Assembly: GCA_002397155.1 (NCBI GenBank)
Contig: DGZR01000039.1
Span: forward strand, 5,763 to 26,779
Source of the DNA: Firmicutes bacterium UBA4975
GTDB taxonomy: Bacteria > Bacillota > Proteinivoracia > UBA4975
Length of the DNA: 21,017 nt
Direction: 5' to 3'
Shown here piece after piece: positions 9,959 to 16,655 of the stretch. Every line of letters begins with the position of its first letter. The first letter of the stretch is position 1. The position numbers and the translations under genes are program-made. The notes beneath the pieces were generated by a model, which had not been told where the DNA came from, ran no database searches, and saw nothing but the letters and a program-made list of their open reading frames with translations.

Positions 9959-10588
9959 GTGAAGAAAGCAATTCTGGGCAAAAAGATTGGCATGACCCAA
10001 TCCTTTGACCAGGCGGGCAATATCGTTCCGGTCACCGTCATCCAGGCGGGCCCCTGCCCCATTGTGCAGCTCAAGCTGGCCGCGACCGACGGCTACAACG
10101 CGGTTCAGGTCGGTTTTCAAAGCCAAAAAGAAAACCGGCTCACTAAGCCTGAACGGGGTCACTTTAAAAGGGCCCAACTGGCGCCTCTCCACCACCTGGT
10201 AGAGTTTAGGCTGGACGACATCACCGAATACAAGGTGGGTCAGGAACTAAAGGCAGATATGTTTGCCCCGGGGGACCGGGTCGACATCACCGGCGTTTCC
10301 AAGGGAAAGGGCACGGCGGGCTCGATCAAGCGGCACAATCAAAGGCGCGGGCCGATGAGCCATGGCTCCCACTACCATCGGGCGCCGGGCGGCCTGGGCG
10401 CCGTTGATCCGGCCAAGGTCCTCAAGGGACGGCCGATGCCGGGCCGCATGGGCCATGAACGGGTGACCGTGCAAAATCTTGAAATAGTCCGGGTTGACAA
10501 AGAGCGCAATCTGCTCCTGGTCAAGGGCGCCATACCCGGCATCCGCGGTTCTTTGCTGCGCATCAAAGATTCGGTGAAGAACCGCTAG
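9959..10588 (+). CDS. rplC: 50S ribosomal protein L3
   Basis: L3 binds near the 3' end of 23S rRNA and reaches the peptidyl-transferase centre; it is one of the first proteins to assemble. The GTG start, 8 bases after AAGGAGGTGG, gives MKKAILGKKIGMTQSFD and 209 residues, the usual length. The central finger contains IKRHNQRRGPMSHGSHYHRAPG, and the C-terminal barrel has RVTVQNLEIVRVDKERNLLL. The lead-in reads GKGTAGSIKRH where B. subtilis has GKGFQGAIKRH, a small variation. It is the second gene of the S10 block, 35 bases after rpsJ. Confidence 0.98.
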   Translation: MKKAILGKKIGMTQSFDQAGNIVPVTVIQAGPCPIVQLKLAATDGYNAVQVGFQSQKENRLTKPERGHFKRAQLAPLHHLVEFRLDDITEYKVGQELKADMFAPGDRVDITGVSKGKGTAGSIKRHNQRRGPMSHGSHYHRAPGGLGAVDPAKVLKGRPMPGRMGHERVTVQNLEIVRVDKERNLLLVKGAIPGIRGSLLRIKDSVKNR

Positions 10589-10619
10589 TAAGTTGAGGCG
10601 AAAGGAGGACCTAAAAGAC

Positions 10620-11243
10620 ATGCCCAAGGTGGCAGTTCATAACAGTAATGGCGAACAAGTAGCAGAAATTGAGCTAAGTTCAGCGATCTTTGCCGCCCCG
10701 ATTAACCAACCGGCAATGCATGCGGTGGTCGTCGCCTACCTGGCCAACCAGCGGCGGGGAACAGCCGCTACTAAAACCCGGGCCTTGGTTAGGGGCGGAG
10801 GCCGCAAACCCTGGCGGCAAAAAGGCACCGGCCGGGCTCGGCACGGATCGACTAGATCGCCGATCTGGACGGGCGGCGGCGTCACTTTTGGCCCCCAACC
10901 GCGGGATTACACAGTGCGGGTGCCCCGGAAATTGAAAAAGGCGGCATTGAAATCCGCCCTGACCACGAAGTACAACAACAACGAACTCATTATCCTGGAT
11001 CAGCTAAAGATGGCTGAACCCAAGACTGCGGAAATCGTCAAGCTGCTCGACAACCTCAAAGTAGAGGGCAAGGCGATAATCGTGACTGCTGAGTCAGCGC
11101 CCGCCGTCTACAAGTCCGCCCGCAACATCCCCCTGGTGAGCACCGGCCTGGTAAACAATATAAACACCTACCAGGTACTAAACGGAGGCGCCCTCGTTCT
11201 AACCCGGGATGCCGTGGCTAAGCTTGAGGAGGTGTTTGCATAA
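10620..11243 (+). CDS. rplD: 50S ribosomal protein L4
   Basis: L4 lines the peptide exit tunnel with L22. The ATG at 10620 follows AAAGGAGG by 11 bases and gives MPKVAVHNSNGEQVAEIEL and 207 residues, the standard length; an earlier in-frame start at 10593 would include the SD and is rejected. The tunnel loop, RKPWRQKGTGRARHGSTRSP, is intact at the macrolide-related positions. In E. coli L4 represses the S10 operon through a leader RNA; no such leader is visible here upstream of rpsJ. The stop TAA shares one base with the rplW ATG, so the two genes are probably translationally coupled. Confidence 0.98.
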   Translation: MPKVAVHNSNGEQVAEIELSSAIFAAPINQPAMHAVVVAYLANQRRGTAATKTRALVRGGGRKPWRQKGTGRARHGSTRSPIWTGGGVTFGPQPRDYTVRVPRKLKKAALKSALTTKYNNNELIILDQLKMAEPKTAEIVKLLDNLKVEGKAIIVTAESAPAVYKSARNIPLVSTGLVNNINTYQVLNGGALVLTRDAVAKLEEVFA

Positions 11244-11527
11244 TGCGTGACCCTCGCGACATTCTCATCAGGCCGGTTATTACCGAAAAGACCAATGAGC
11301 TCATGGCCGACAAAAAGTACACCTTTGTCGTCAAAAGAGACGCGAACAAGATCGAAATTGCCCACGCAGTGGAGAAGATCTTCAAAGTGCGGGTCCAGTC
11401 AGTCACTACCGCCAATATGCGGGGCAAACTAAAGCGCATGGGAGTCCACAAGGGGTACAGGCCGAGCTGGAAAAAGGCCGTCGTGGCCCTGACCGCCGAC
11501 TCCAAGCCCATAGAGGTATTTGAATAG
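11243..11527 (+). CDS. rplW: 50S ribosomal protein L23
   Basis: L23 sits at the tunnel exit and is the docking site for trigger factor and SRP. The 94-residue protein has the expected features: DILIRPVITEKTNELM at the N-terminus, then KYTFVVKRDANKIEIAHAVEKIFKV, and RMGVHKGYRPSWKKAVVAL near the end. The start overlaps the rplD stop (TAATG), with the SD GAGGAGGTG inside the end of rplD. Nothing unusual. Confidence 0.97.
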   Translation: MRDPRDILIRPVITEKTNELMADKKYTFVVKRDANKIEIAHAVEKIFKVRVQSVTTANMRGKLKRMGVHKGYRPSWKKAVVALTADSKPIEVFE

Positions 11528-11554
11528 AAGTTTTGACAAAAAGGAGGGTGAGTT

Positions 11555-12385
11555 ATGGCAATAAAAACTTTCCGGCCAACCTCTCCCGGTCGACGGTTTA
11601 CAACGGTTTCCACCTTTCAGGAAATAACCAAAGCCAAGCCTGAAAAATCCCTGCTTGCTCCGCTTAAAAAGCAGGCGGGACGCAACAACCAAGGTCGGCT
11701 TACCGTTCGTCACCGGGGGGGAGGGCATAAGCGCAATTACCGGATAATCGATTTTCGCCGGAACAAAGACGGCATTCCCGCCACAGTTGCCGCTATCGAA
11801 TACGACCCCAACCGCTCGGCCAATATCGCCCTGCTCCATTATGCAGACGGAGAGAAACGCTATATTTTAGCCCCGGCAACCCTAAAAACGGGCACAGTCA
11901 TCTATTCCGGCTCGGGCGTGGACATCAAGGTTGGCAACTCCCTGCCCCTAAAAGAAATCCCCTTTGGCACCGTTATCCACAACATCGAGCTCAAGCCTGG
12001 CAAGGGCGGCCAAGTAGTTCGGTCTGCAGGAACCGGCGCTCAGCTCAAAGCGCGGGAAGGCGATTACGCCCATGTTGAACTGCCTTCGGGTGAAGTGCGC
12101 CTCTTCCACGTCAACTGCCGGGCCACTATCGGCCAGGTGGGTAACCTGGACCATCAGAATATTACCATCGGCAAGGCGGGGCGTTCTCGCTGGTTGGGCA
12201 AACGGCCCGCCGTCCGCGGCGTCGTCATGAACCCCGTCGATCACCCCCACGGCGGCGGCGAGGGCAAGGCTCCAATCGGCCGGCCGGGACCGGTCACCCC
12301 CTGGGGCAAACCTGCCCTGGGTTACCGGACACGCAAGAAGAGAAACAAATCTGACGCATACATCGTCAGGCGCCGTAAAGGCTAG
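11555..12385 (+). CDS. rplB: 50S ribosomal protein L2
   Basis: L2 is a large-subunit protein needed for subunit joining and the peptidyl-transferase centre. The 276-residue protein has the normal length, starting MAIKTFRPTSPGRRFTTV after an AAGGAGGGTG site. The RNA-binding region is present, with HRGGGHKRNYRIIDFRR. The C-terminal part has GVVMNPVDHPHGGGEGK, where H230 corresponds to the E. coli His229 long studied for peptidyl-transferase activity. The C-terminus is rich in basic residues. It sits in the usual place between rplW and rpsS. Confidence 0.98.
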   Translation: MAIKTFRPTSPGRRFTTVSTFQEITKAKPEKSLLAPLKKQAGRNNQGRLTVRHRGGGHKRNYRIIDFRRNKDGIPATVAAIEYDPNRSANIALLHYADGEKRYILAPATLKTGTVIYSGSGVDIKVGNSLPLKEIPFGTVIHNIELKPGKGGQVVRSAGTGAQLKAREGDYAHVELPSGEVRLFHVNCRATIGQVGNLDHQNITIGKAGRSRWLGKRPAVRGVVMNPVDHPHGGGEGKAPIGRPGPVTPWGKPALGYRTRKKRNKSDAYIVRRRKG

Positions 12386-12405
12386 AACCTAAGAAGGAGG
12401 GATAG

Positions 12406-12420
12406 ATGCCTAATGGGTAG
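12406..12420 (+). other. Four-codon reading frame overlapping the rpsS start
   Basis: ATG CCT AAT GGG TAG begins 5 bases after GGAGG (12396-12400), a better spacing than the 12 bases to the rpsS ATG at 12413, which lies inside it in another frame. Ribosomes may start here, stop at 12418-12420 and restart at rpsS. It may equally be chance. Confidence 0.25.
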
Positions 12421-12697
12421 ATCCTTAAAAAAGGGCCCTTTCTGTGAAGAAAGCCTGCTCAAAAAAGTTCAGCAGATGAATGATAAAAAAGAAAAGCGGG
12501 TGATTAAAACCTGGTCCCGCCGCTCCACTATCTTTCCGGAATTTGTCGGCCATACCCTCGCCGTCTACGACGGGCGCAAGCACGTTCCGGTCTACATCAG
12601 CGAAGAAATGGTCGGCCACAAACTCGGTGAATTCGCCCCCACCCGCACCTTTAAGGGCCACGGTTCCCACACCGAGCGTTCGACGGCCTTGAAATAG
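12413..12697 (+). CDS. rpsS: 30S ribosomal protein S19
   Basis: S19 binds the 30S head with S13 and contacts the A-site finger of the large subunit. The 94-residue protein shows MGRSLKKGPFCEESLLKKV, RRSTIFPEFVGHTLAVYDGRKHVPVYISEEMVGHKLGEFAPTR and a terminal GHGSHTERSTALK. The ATG at 12413 gives the family's usual N-terminus, but it lies 12 bases from the SD, with an out-of-frame ATG closer. The stop TAG is followed by TGTTTCCTT, like the sequence after rpsG. Confidence 0.96.
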   Translation: MGRSLKKGPFCEESLLKKVQQMNDKKEKRVIKTWSRRSTIFPEFVGHTLAVYDGRKHVPVYISEEMVGHKLGEFAPTRTFKGHGSHTERSTALK

Positions 12698-12700
12698 TGT

Positions 12701-12714
12701 TTCCTTAAGAGGAG
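12701..12714 (+). promoter_or_regulatory. Short hairpin touching the rplV ribosome binding site
   Basis: TTCCT (12701-12705) can pair with AGGAG (12710-12714) around TAAG: four Watson-Crick pairs plus one U-G. The right arm lies within the rplV SD AGGAGG. Weak alone, but the same TTCCTT element appears before the fusA and rplC SDs. Confidence 0.3.
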
Positions 12715-12722
12715 GATAATCA

Positions 12723-13067
12723 ATGGAAGTAAAAGCAAAAGCTGCCCATGTGCGCATTGCCCCCCGCAAAGTCCGGGTCGTCGTAGACTTGATCCGGGGC
12801 AAGGATATCGGCGAAGCACTGGCCATCCTCAAAAACACGCCCAAGGCTGCCTCTCCCCTAGTGGAAAAGGTTCTCAAGTCAGCAGTGGCCAATGCCGAAC
12901 ACAACTTTGAACTAAAAGCCGACAACCTCTTTGTCGCCCAAGCCTTTGTGGACCAAGGCCCCTCCTTAAAACGTTTTCGGGCCCGGGCTCGGGGCATGGC
13001 TAGCCGTATTCTAAAAAAGACCAGCCATATCACCCTAACGGTGGCAGAAAAGCAAAAGGAGGGATAG
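12723..13067 (+). CDS. rplV: 50S ribosomal protein L22
   Basis: L22 contacts all six 23S rRNA domains, and its long hairpin forms part of the exit tunnel wall. The 114-residue product begins MEVKAKAAHVRIAPRKVRVV and carries the tunnel hairpin GPSLKRFRARARGMASRILK, without the deletions linked to macrolide resistance. The end is a short basic tail (VAEKQKEG) whose coding sequence doubles as the SD of rpsC (AAAGGAGGGA). rpsC starts 3 bases after its stop. Confidence 0.97.
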   Translation: MEVKAKAAHVRIAPRKVRVVVDLIRGKDIGEALAILKNTPKAASPLVEKVLKSAVANAEHNFELKADNLFVAQAFVDQGPSLKRFRARARGMASRILKKTSHITLTVAEKQKEG

Positions 13068-13070
13068 AAA

Positions 13071-13739
13071 ATGGGCCAAAAAATCAATCCCATCGGCTTG
13101 CGGGTCGGCATCATCCGGGACTGGGAAGCCAAGTGGTATGCCGAGCGCAAAAATTACGTCGACACGCTCCATGAAGACCTGGCGGTCCGTAAATTCATCC
13201 GCAGCCAATTGGCAAACTCGGGAATTTCCCAAATTGAAATAGAACGGGCGGCCAACCGCTTGCGGGTTTCAATTCATACCGCCAAGCCTGGCGTGGTCAT
13301 CGGCCGGGGTGGGTCGGGGATCGAACGCCTGCGTAAAGATGTCGACAAACTCACCGGCAAGCAGACCCACATCAATATAGTAGAAATCCGGGTGCCGGAA
13401 CTGGACGCACAATTAGTTGCCGAATCCGTCGCCGCCCAGTTAGAAAAGCGGATCGCCTTTCGTCGGGCCATGAAACAGGCCATGGGCCGGACAATGCGGG
13501 CCGGGGCCAAGGGTATCAAGATCATGGTCAGCGGCCGCCTGGGCGGGGCAGAGATGTCCAGAACTGAGTGGTACACCGACGGCACCGTTCCCCTCCACAC
13601 CCTGCGGGCCGACATCGACTACGGCATCACTGAAGCCAAGACGACTTACGGCCAAATCGGCGTCAAAGTGTGGATATATAAAGGCGAGATTCTGCCTCAA
13701 CCCAAAAAAGAAAAAGGCGCTGCTGAAGGAGGAGAATAA
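13071..13739 (+). CDS. rpsC: 30S ribosomal protein S3
   Basis: S3 lies at the mRNA entry of the 30S subunit and contributes to helicase activity there. The 222-residue protein starts MGQKINPIGLRVGIIRDWEAKWYAE. The KH domain contains the GXXG loop GRGG at residues 78-81 (VVIGRGGSGIERL). The C-terminal domain has GAKGIKIMVSGRLGGAEMSRTEW and GVKVWIYKGEILP, followed by a short charged tail. The gap to rplP is 3 bases, and the rplP SD (GAAGGAGGAGAA) lies in the last rpsC codons, so coupling is likely. Confidence 0.98.
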   Translation: MGQKINPIGLRVGIIRDWEAKWYAERKNYVDTLHEDLAVRKFIRSQLANSGISQIEIERAANRLRVSIHTAKPGVVIGRGGSGIERLRKDVDKLTGKQTHINIVEIRVPELDAQLVAESVAAQLEKRIAFRRAMKQAMGRTMRAGAKGIKIMVSGRLGGAEMSRTEWYTDGTVPLHTLRADIDYGITEAKTTYGQIGVKVWIYKGEILPQPKKEKGAAEGGE

Positions 13740-13742
13740 GCC

Positions 13743-14171
13743 GTGCTTATCCCCAAACGTGTAAAGTACCGTCGGCCCCACCGGGGCGGGATCAAGGGCA
13801 AGGCCCCCCGGGGCACCGAAGTCATTTACGGTGAATTCGGCCTGCAGGCCGTTGAGCCGAGCTGGGTGACCAACCACCAGATCGAGGCGGCTCGTATTGC
13901 CATGACCAGGTACATCAAAAGAGGCGGCAAGGTCTGGATCAAAATCTTCCCCCACAAGCCAATCACTGCCAAGCCGGCAGAGACCCGGATGGGCAGCGGC
14001 AAGGGTTCTCCCGACAAGTGGGTCGCCGTGGTCAAGCCGGGCCGGGTGATGTTTGAACTGGCCGGGGTGACTGAAGAGGTGGCGCGGGAAGCAATGCGTC
14101 TGGCCGCTCACAAGCTGCCGATGCAGACGAAGTTTGTAAAACGCTTCGAAATAGGTGGTGAAGATCAGTGA
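13743..14171 (+). CDS. rplP: 50S ribosomal protein L16
   Basis: L16 binds near the A-site tRNA elbow and is a late assembly protein. The GTG start gives MLIPKRVKYRRPHRGGIKGK and 142 residues, normal for the family. The conserved stretches TRYIKRGGKVWIKIFPHKP, TAKPAETRMGSGKGSP and VAVVKPGRVMFELAGV are all present. The C-terminus adds FEIGGEDQ. The stop TGA overlaps the rpmC start as GTGA, a four-base overlap typical of coupled genes. Confidence 0.98.
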   Translation: MLIPKRVKYRRPHRGGIKGKAPRGTEVIYGEFGLQAVEPSWVTNHQIEAARIAMTRYIKRGGKVWIKIFPHKPITAKPAETRMGSGKGSPDKWVAVVKPGRVMFELAGVTEEVAREAMRLAAHKLPMQTKFVKRFEIGGEDQ

Positions 14172-14371
14172 AGGGCAAGGAAATCCGCGATTTGAATGAA
14201 AACGAACTCCAGGCCCGTCTGGACGAATTAAAAACCGAACTCTTCAATCTGCGTTTTCAGCTTGCCACCGGCCAACTAGATAACCCCATGCAGATCAAGC
14301 GGGTTCGCAAAGACATCGCCCGGGTCAAGACGGTTATTCGGGAACGGGAACTCAACATCAACGTGCAATAG
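14168..14371 (+). CDS. rpmC: 50S ribosomal protein L29
   Basis: L29 is a two-helix protein near the tunnel exit beside L23. The 67-residue product has the family signature: KEIRDLNENELQARLDELKTELFNLRFQLATGQLDNP followed by KRVRKDIARVKTVIRER. GTG 14168 is the start; it overlaps the rplP stop, and its SD-like AGGTGGTGAAG lies in the rplP 3' end. The stop is TAG followed by TG, as in several other genes here. Confidence 0.96.
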   Translation: MKGKEIRDLNENELQARLDELKTELFNLRFQLATGQLDNPMQIKRVRKDIARVKTVIRERELNINVQ

Positions 14372-14395
14372 TGTTTTTGAAAGGAGGATGGTCCA

Positions 14396-14653
14396 ATGAC
14401 CGACCGTGGTAATCGCAAAGTCCTGGTAGGTAAGGTAGTCAGCAACAAAATGGATAAGACTATTGTCGTGGCCGTTGAAGAACAGCTGCGCCACCCTGCC
14501 TACGGCAAGATTGTCAAGCGGACCAACAAGTTTAAAGCTCACGACGAAGACAACCAGTGCAGTATCGGCGATATGGTGGAAATAATGGAAACTAGACCGC
14601 TGAGCCGCGAAAAATGCTGGCGCCTGGTGCGGATTCTGCAAAAAGTCCAATAG
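14396..14653 (+). CDS. rpsQ: 30S ribosomal protein S17
   Basis: S17 is an OB-fold protein that binds 16S rRNA early in 30S assembly. The 85-residue product contains KVLVGKVVSNKMDKTIVVAVE, HPAYGKIVKRTNKFKAHDE and GDMVEIMETRPLSREKCWRLV, all typical. ATG follows AAAGGAGGATGG. It ends the S10 block; the following gap to rplN (53 bases) is the longest within the ribosomal protein blocks. Confidence 0.97.
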   Translation: MTDRGNRKVLVGKVVSNKMDKTIVVAVEEQLRHPAYGKIVKRTNKFKAHDEDNQCSIGDMVEIMETRPLSREKCWRLVRILQKVQ

Positions 14654-14658
14654 GGGCG

Positions 14659-14691
14659 TGTGCGCTGCCTATGCGCCGCGTATGCGCTTAG
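14659..14691 (+). repeat. Three imperfect 11-base direct repeats before rplN
   Basis: TGTGCGCTGCC, TATGCGCCGCG and TATGCGCTTAG follow each other with an exact 11-base period and share T-[GA]-TGCGC. They fill most of the rpsQ-rplN gap, just upstream of the rplN SD (GAAGGAGGGG). Function unknown; possibly chance or slippage. Confidence 0.45.
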
Positions 14692-14706
14692 AAGGAGGGG
14701 CATACT

Positions 14707-15075
14707 GTGATTCAGCAGCAAACGATGCTAAATGTCGCCGACAACTCAGGGGCAAAAAAGGTCATGTGCATTCGGGTCCTGGGCGGCACCAAGCGCTATT
14801 CGGCAAATATTGGCGACATAATTGTCGCGTCAGTTAAAGAGGCAACACCCGGCGGGGTTGTCAAGAAAGGCGAGGTCATCCGGGCTGTCATCGTGCGCAG
14901 CAAATCGGGGACCCAGCGCCGGGACGGTTCCCACATCCGTTTTGACGACAACGCGGCCGTGATAATTAACGAAGCCCGAAACCCCAGGGGCACAAGGATC
15001 TTTGGCCCGGTGGCCAGGGAACTGCGGGAAAAGGACTTCATGAAGATTGTCTCCCTGGCGCCCGAAGTCCTTTAA
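14707..15075 (+). CDS. rplN: 50S ribosomal protein L14
   Basis: L14 lies at the subunit interface and is the docking site for the silencing factor RsfS. The 122-residue protein is standard: MIQQQTMLNVADNSGAKKVMCIRVLGG, then GDIIVASVKEATPGG, then KSGTQRRDGSHIRFDDNAAVIIN and GTRIFGPVARELREK. The GTG start is 7 bases after GAAGGAGGGG (14691-14700) and gives the family's MIQ N-terminus. It opens the spc block after a 53-base gap with short direct repeats; no promoter is evident there. Confidence 0.97.
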   Translation: MIQQQTMLNVADNSGAKKVMCIRVLGGTKRYSANIGDIIVASVKEATPGGVVKKGEVIRAVIVRSKSGTQRRDGSHIRFDDNAAVIINEARNPRGTRIFGPVARELREKDFMKIVSLAPEVL

Positions 15076-15100
15076 GCCTTCAAAGGAGGTAGATTAGAAA

Positions 15101-15430
15101 GTGACATCGCCTAAAAGCCATATCAGCAAAGGTGACAAGGTCAAGATACTTTCCGGCGCCGATAAGGACAAGACCGGGAAGGTCCTGCAAGTCCTGCCCC
15201 GTTCCGGCAAAATCATCGTCGAAGGGGTAAACGTCATCAAGAAGCACATGCGGCCCACCCGGGATAATCCCCAGGGCGGCATCATCGATAAAGAGGCCCC
15301 AATCTACAGCGGGAAAGCCATTTTGATTTGCCCCCGCTGCAATAAACCGGCCCGGACCGGCCATAAGTTTCTTGCCGACGGCCAAAAGGCCCGGTACTGC
15401 AAAAATTGCGGCGAGGTCAATGAAAAGTAA
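15101..15430 (+). CDS. rplX: 50S ribosomal protein L24, zinc-ribbon form
   Basis: L24 is an early assembly protein with a KOW domain, seen here as ISKGDKVKILSGADKDKTGKV near the N-terminus and EGVNVIKKHMRPT next. The protein has 109 residues. The C-terminal part carries two CXXC pairs (C77, C80 and C100, C103) separated by 19 residues, a pattern that suggests zinc binding. B. subtilis L24 lacks these Cys residues, though other bacteria have Cys-containing forms. The GTG start is about 10 bases after AAAGGAGGT. The zinc ligand role is inferred from spacing. Confidence 0.96.
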   Translation: MTSPKSHISKGDKVKILSGADKDKTGKVLQVLPRSGKIIVEGVNVIKKHMRPTRDNPQGGIIDKEAPIYSGKAILICPRCNKPARTGHKFLADGQKARYCKNCGEVNEK

Positions 15431-15443
15431 CTGACCGGAAGCA

Positions 15444-15460
15444 AAAAAGGAGGTCTTTTT
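15444..15460 (+). promoter_or_regulatory. A/U hairpin presenting the rplE ribosome binding site
   Basis: AAAAAG (15444-15449) can pair with CTTTTT (15455-15460), leaving GAGGT in the loop. Part of the SD AAGGAGG is in the stem and part in the loop. The TTG start of rplE follows 4 bases later. Stability would be low because the stem is mostly A-U. Confidence 0.25.
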
Positions 15461-15464
15461 ACTC

Positions 15465-16004
15465 TTGTCTCGATTAAAAGATCTTTACCAGCGGGATATC
15501 GTCCCCGCCCTCATGAACAAATTCAAGTACAAAAGTATCATGGAAGTTCCCCGCATCGTAAAAATTGTCGTCAACATGGGTGTGGGCGATGCCAAGGAAA
15601 ACCCAAAATTTCTTGAAAACGCGGTTGAAGAATTGGGGCTAATCACCGGGCAAAAACCAGTCATCACCAAGGCCCGCAAAGCGATAGCCGGTTTTAAACT
15701 GCGGACGGGGATGCCCATCGGAACCATGGTAACCTTAAGGGGCGAGCGCATGTACCACTTTTGGGACCGCCTCCTCAACATCGCCCTGCCTCGGGTCCGC
15801 GACTTTCGCGGGGTTTCAGCAAAAGCCTTTGACGGCAGGGGCAACTACACCATGGGCATAAAAGAACAGCTCATTTTCCCCGAAATCAATTACGATAAAG
15901 TGGAAAAAGTCAGGGGTATGGACATTGTCATCGTCACCACTGCTAAAACCGACGAAGAAGGGCGCGAATTGCTTGCGGGTTTCGGAGTCCCCTTCAAGAA
16001 ATAA
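15465..16004 (+). CDS. rplE: 50S ribosomal protein L5
   Basis: L5 binds 5S rRNA and contacts P-site tRNA in the central protuberance. The TTG start gives MSRLKDLYQRDIVPALMNKF and 179 residues, the usual size. Conserved parts include VPRIVKIVVNMGVGDA, TGQKPVITKARKAIAGFKLR, MPIGTMVTLRGERMYHF and PRVRDFRGVS. The SD AAGGAGG lies 11 bases upstream within a small A/U hairpin. A TTG start for an abundant protein is notable but occurs in Firmicutes. Confidence 0.97.
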   Translation: MSRLKDLYQRDIVPALMNKFKYKSIMEVPRIVKIVVNMGVGDAKENPKFLENAVEELGLITGQKPVITKARKAIAGFKLRTGMPIGTMVTLRGERMYHFWDRLLNIALPRVRDFRGVSAKAFDGRGNYTMGIKEQLIFPEINYDKVEKVRGMDIVIVTTAKTDEEGRELLAGFGVPFKK

Positions 16005-16024
16005 ACAATAGGGAGGGTTGATGG

Positions 16025-16210
16025 ATGGCAAAAAAGTCAATGATTGTCAAGCAGCGGCGGCAGCCCAAGTTCAGCGTGCAGGGTTACAATCGGTGCAGAA
16101 TCTGTGGCCGCCCTCACGCCTATCTGCGTAAATTTGGCATGTGCCGCATCTGTTTTCGCAATTTGGCCCACCGGGGGCAAATCCCCGGCGTGAAAAAGGC
16201 CAGTTGGTAG
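16025..16210 (+). CDS. rpsN: 30S ribosomal protein S14, zinc-binding (type Z)
   Basis: S14 completes the 30S head. This is the short 61-residue form with four zinc ligands C24, C27, C40 and C43 (CRICG ... CRICF), followed by RNLAHRGQIPGVKKASW. Firmicutes that also have a zinc-independent S14 keep it elsewhere; none is in this window. ATG 16025 is 7 bases after GGGAGGG. A second ATG at 16021, in another frame, is only 3 bases from the SD and is probably not used. Confidence 0.97.
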   Translation: MAKKSMIVKQRRQPKFSVQGYNRCRICGRPHAYLRKFGMCRICFRNLAHRGQIPGVKKASW

Positions 16211-16235
16211 TGTTAGGAAAGGAGGCCCATCCCAG

Positions 16236-16634
16236 ATGACTATGACAGACCCAATTGCCGACATGCTGACGAGAATCAGGAATGCCAACACGGCGCTCCA
16301 CACCAGCGTGGAAATCCCGGCATCAAAGATAAAAATTGCCCTGGCTGAAACCCTTAAAGAAGAGGGATATATCGCTGGTTTTGAAGTAGTAGAGGACAAG
16401 AAACAGGGTATCATTCGGGTCAATCTGCGTTACGAGAGCGGCAAGCGCAGGGTGATCACCGGAATCAAACGGATAAGCAAGCCCGGCCTCAGGGTTTACG
16501 CCAACAAGGACGAAATCCCCAGGGTTTTAGGCGGTCTGGGTATCGCCATCATCTCCACTTCCCAAGGAGTAATGGTGGACAGAAAAGCCCGCGCTACCGG
16601 CCTGGGCGGCGAAGTCCTGTGCTACGTTTGGTAA
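16236..16634 (+). CDS. rpsH: 30S ribosomal protein S8
   Basis: S8 binds helix 21 of 16S rRNA and in E. coli represses the spc operon at rplE. The 132-residue protein shows DPIADMLTRIRNANTA, the central SKIKIALAETLKEEGYI and the end STSQGVMVDRKARATGLGGEVLCYVW. ATG 16236 is about 11 bases from GGAGG; the in-frame ATG 16242 would remove only two residues (MTMTDPI versus MTDPI) and is 17 bases away, so the first is preferred. No S8-type operator was recognised near rplE. Confidence 0.97.
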   Translation: MTMTDPIADMLTRIRNANTALHTSVEIPASKIKIALAETLKEEGYIAGFEVVEDKKQGIIRVNLRYESGKRRVITGIKRISKPGLRVYANKDEIPRVLGGLGIAIISTSQGVMVDRKARATGLGGEVLCYVW

Positions 16635-16655
16635 CCATTCTAGCGGAGGTGCAGT

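Noticed and set aside
11533..11538. TTGACA in the rplW-rplB gap as a promoter.
   Set aside because: The sequence 16-18 bases downstream lies in the rplB start and does not resemble a -10 box.
12425..14111. Long antisense reading frames opposite rpsS-rplV-rpsC and rpsC-rplP (241 and 223 codons).
   Set aside because: They are shadows of several consecutive well-identified ribosomal protein genes; no independent coding signal was seen.
16021..16125. Out-of-frame ATG at 16021, four bases before the rpsN start, opening a short frame of about 34 codons.
   Set aside because: It is only 3 bases from the SD, the peptide has no recognisable feature, and rpsN at 16025 has better spacing and clear homology.
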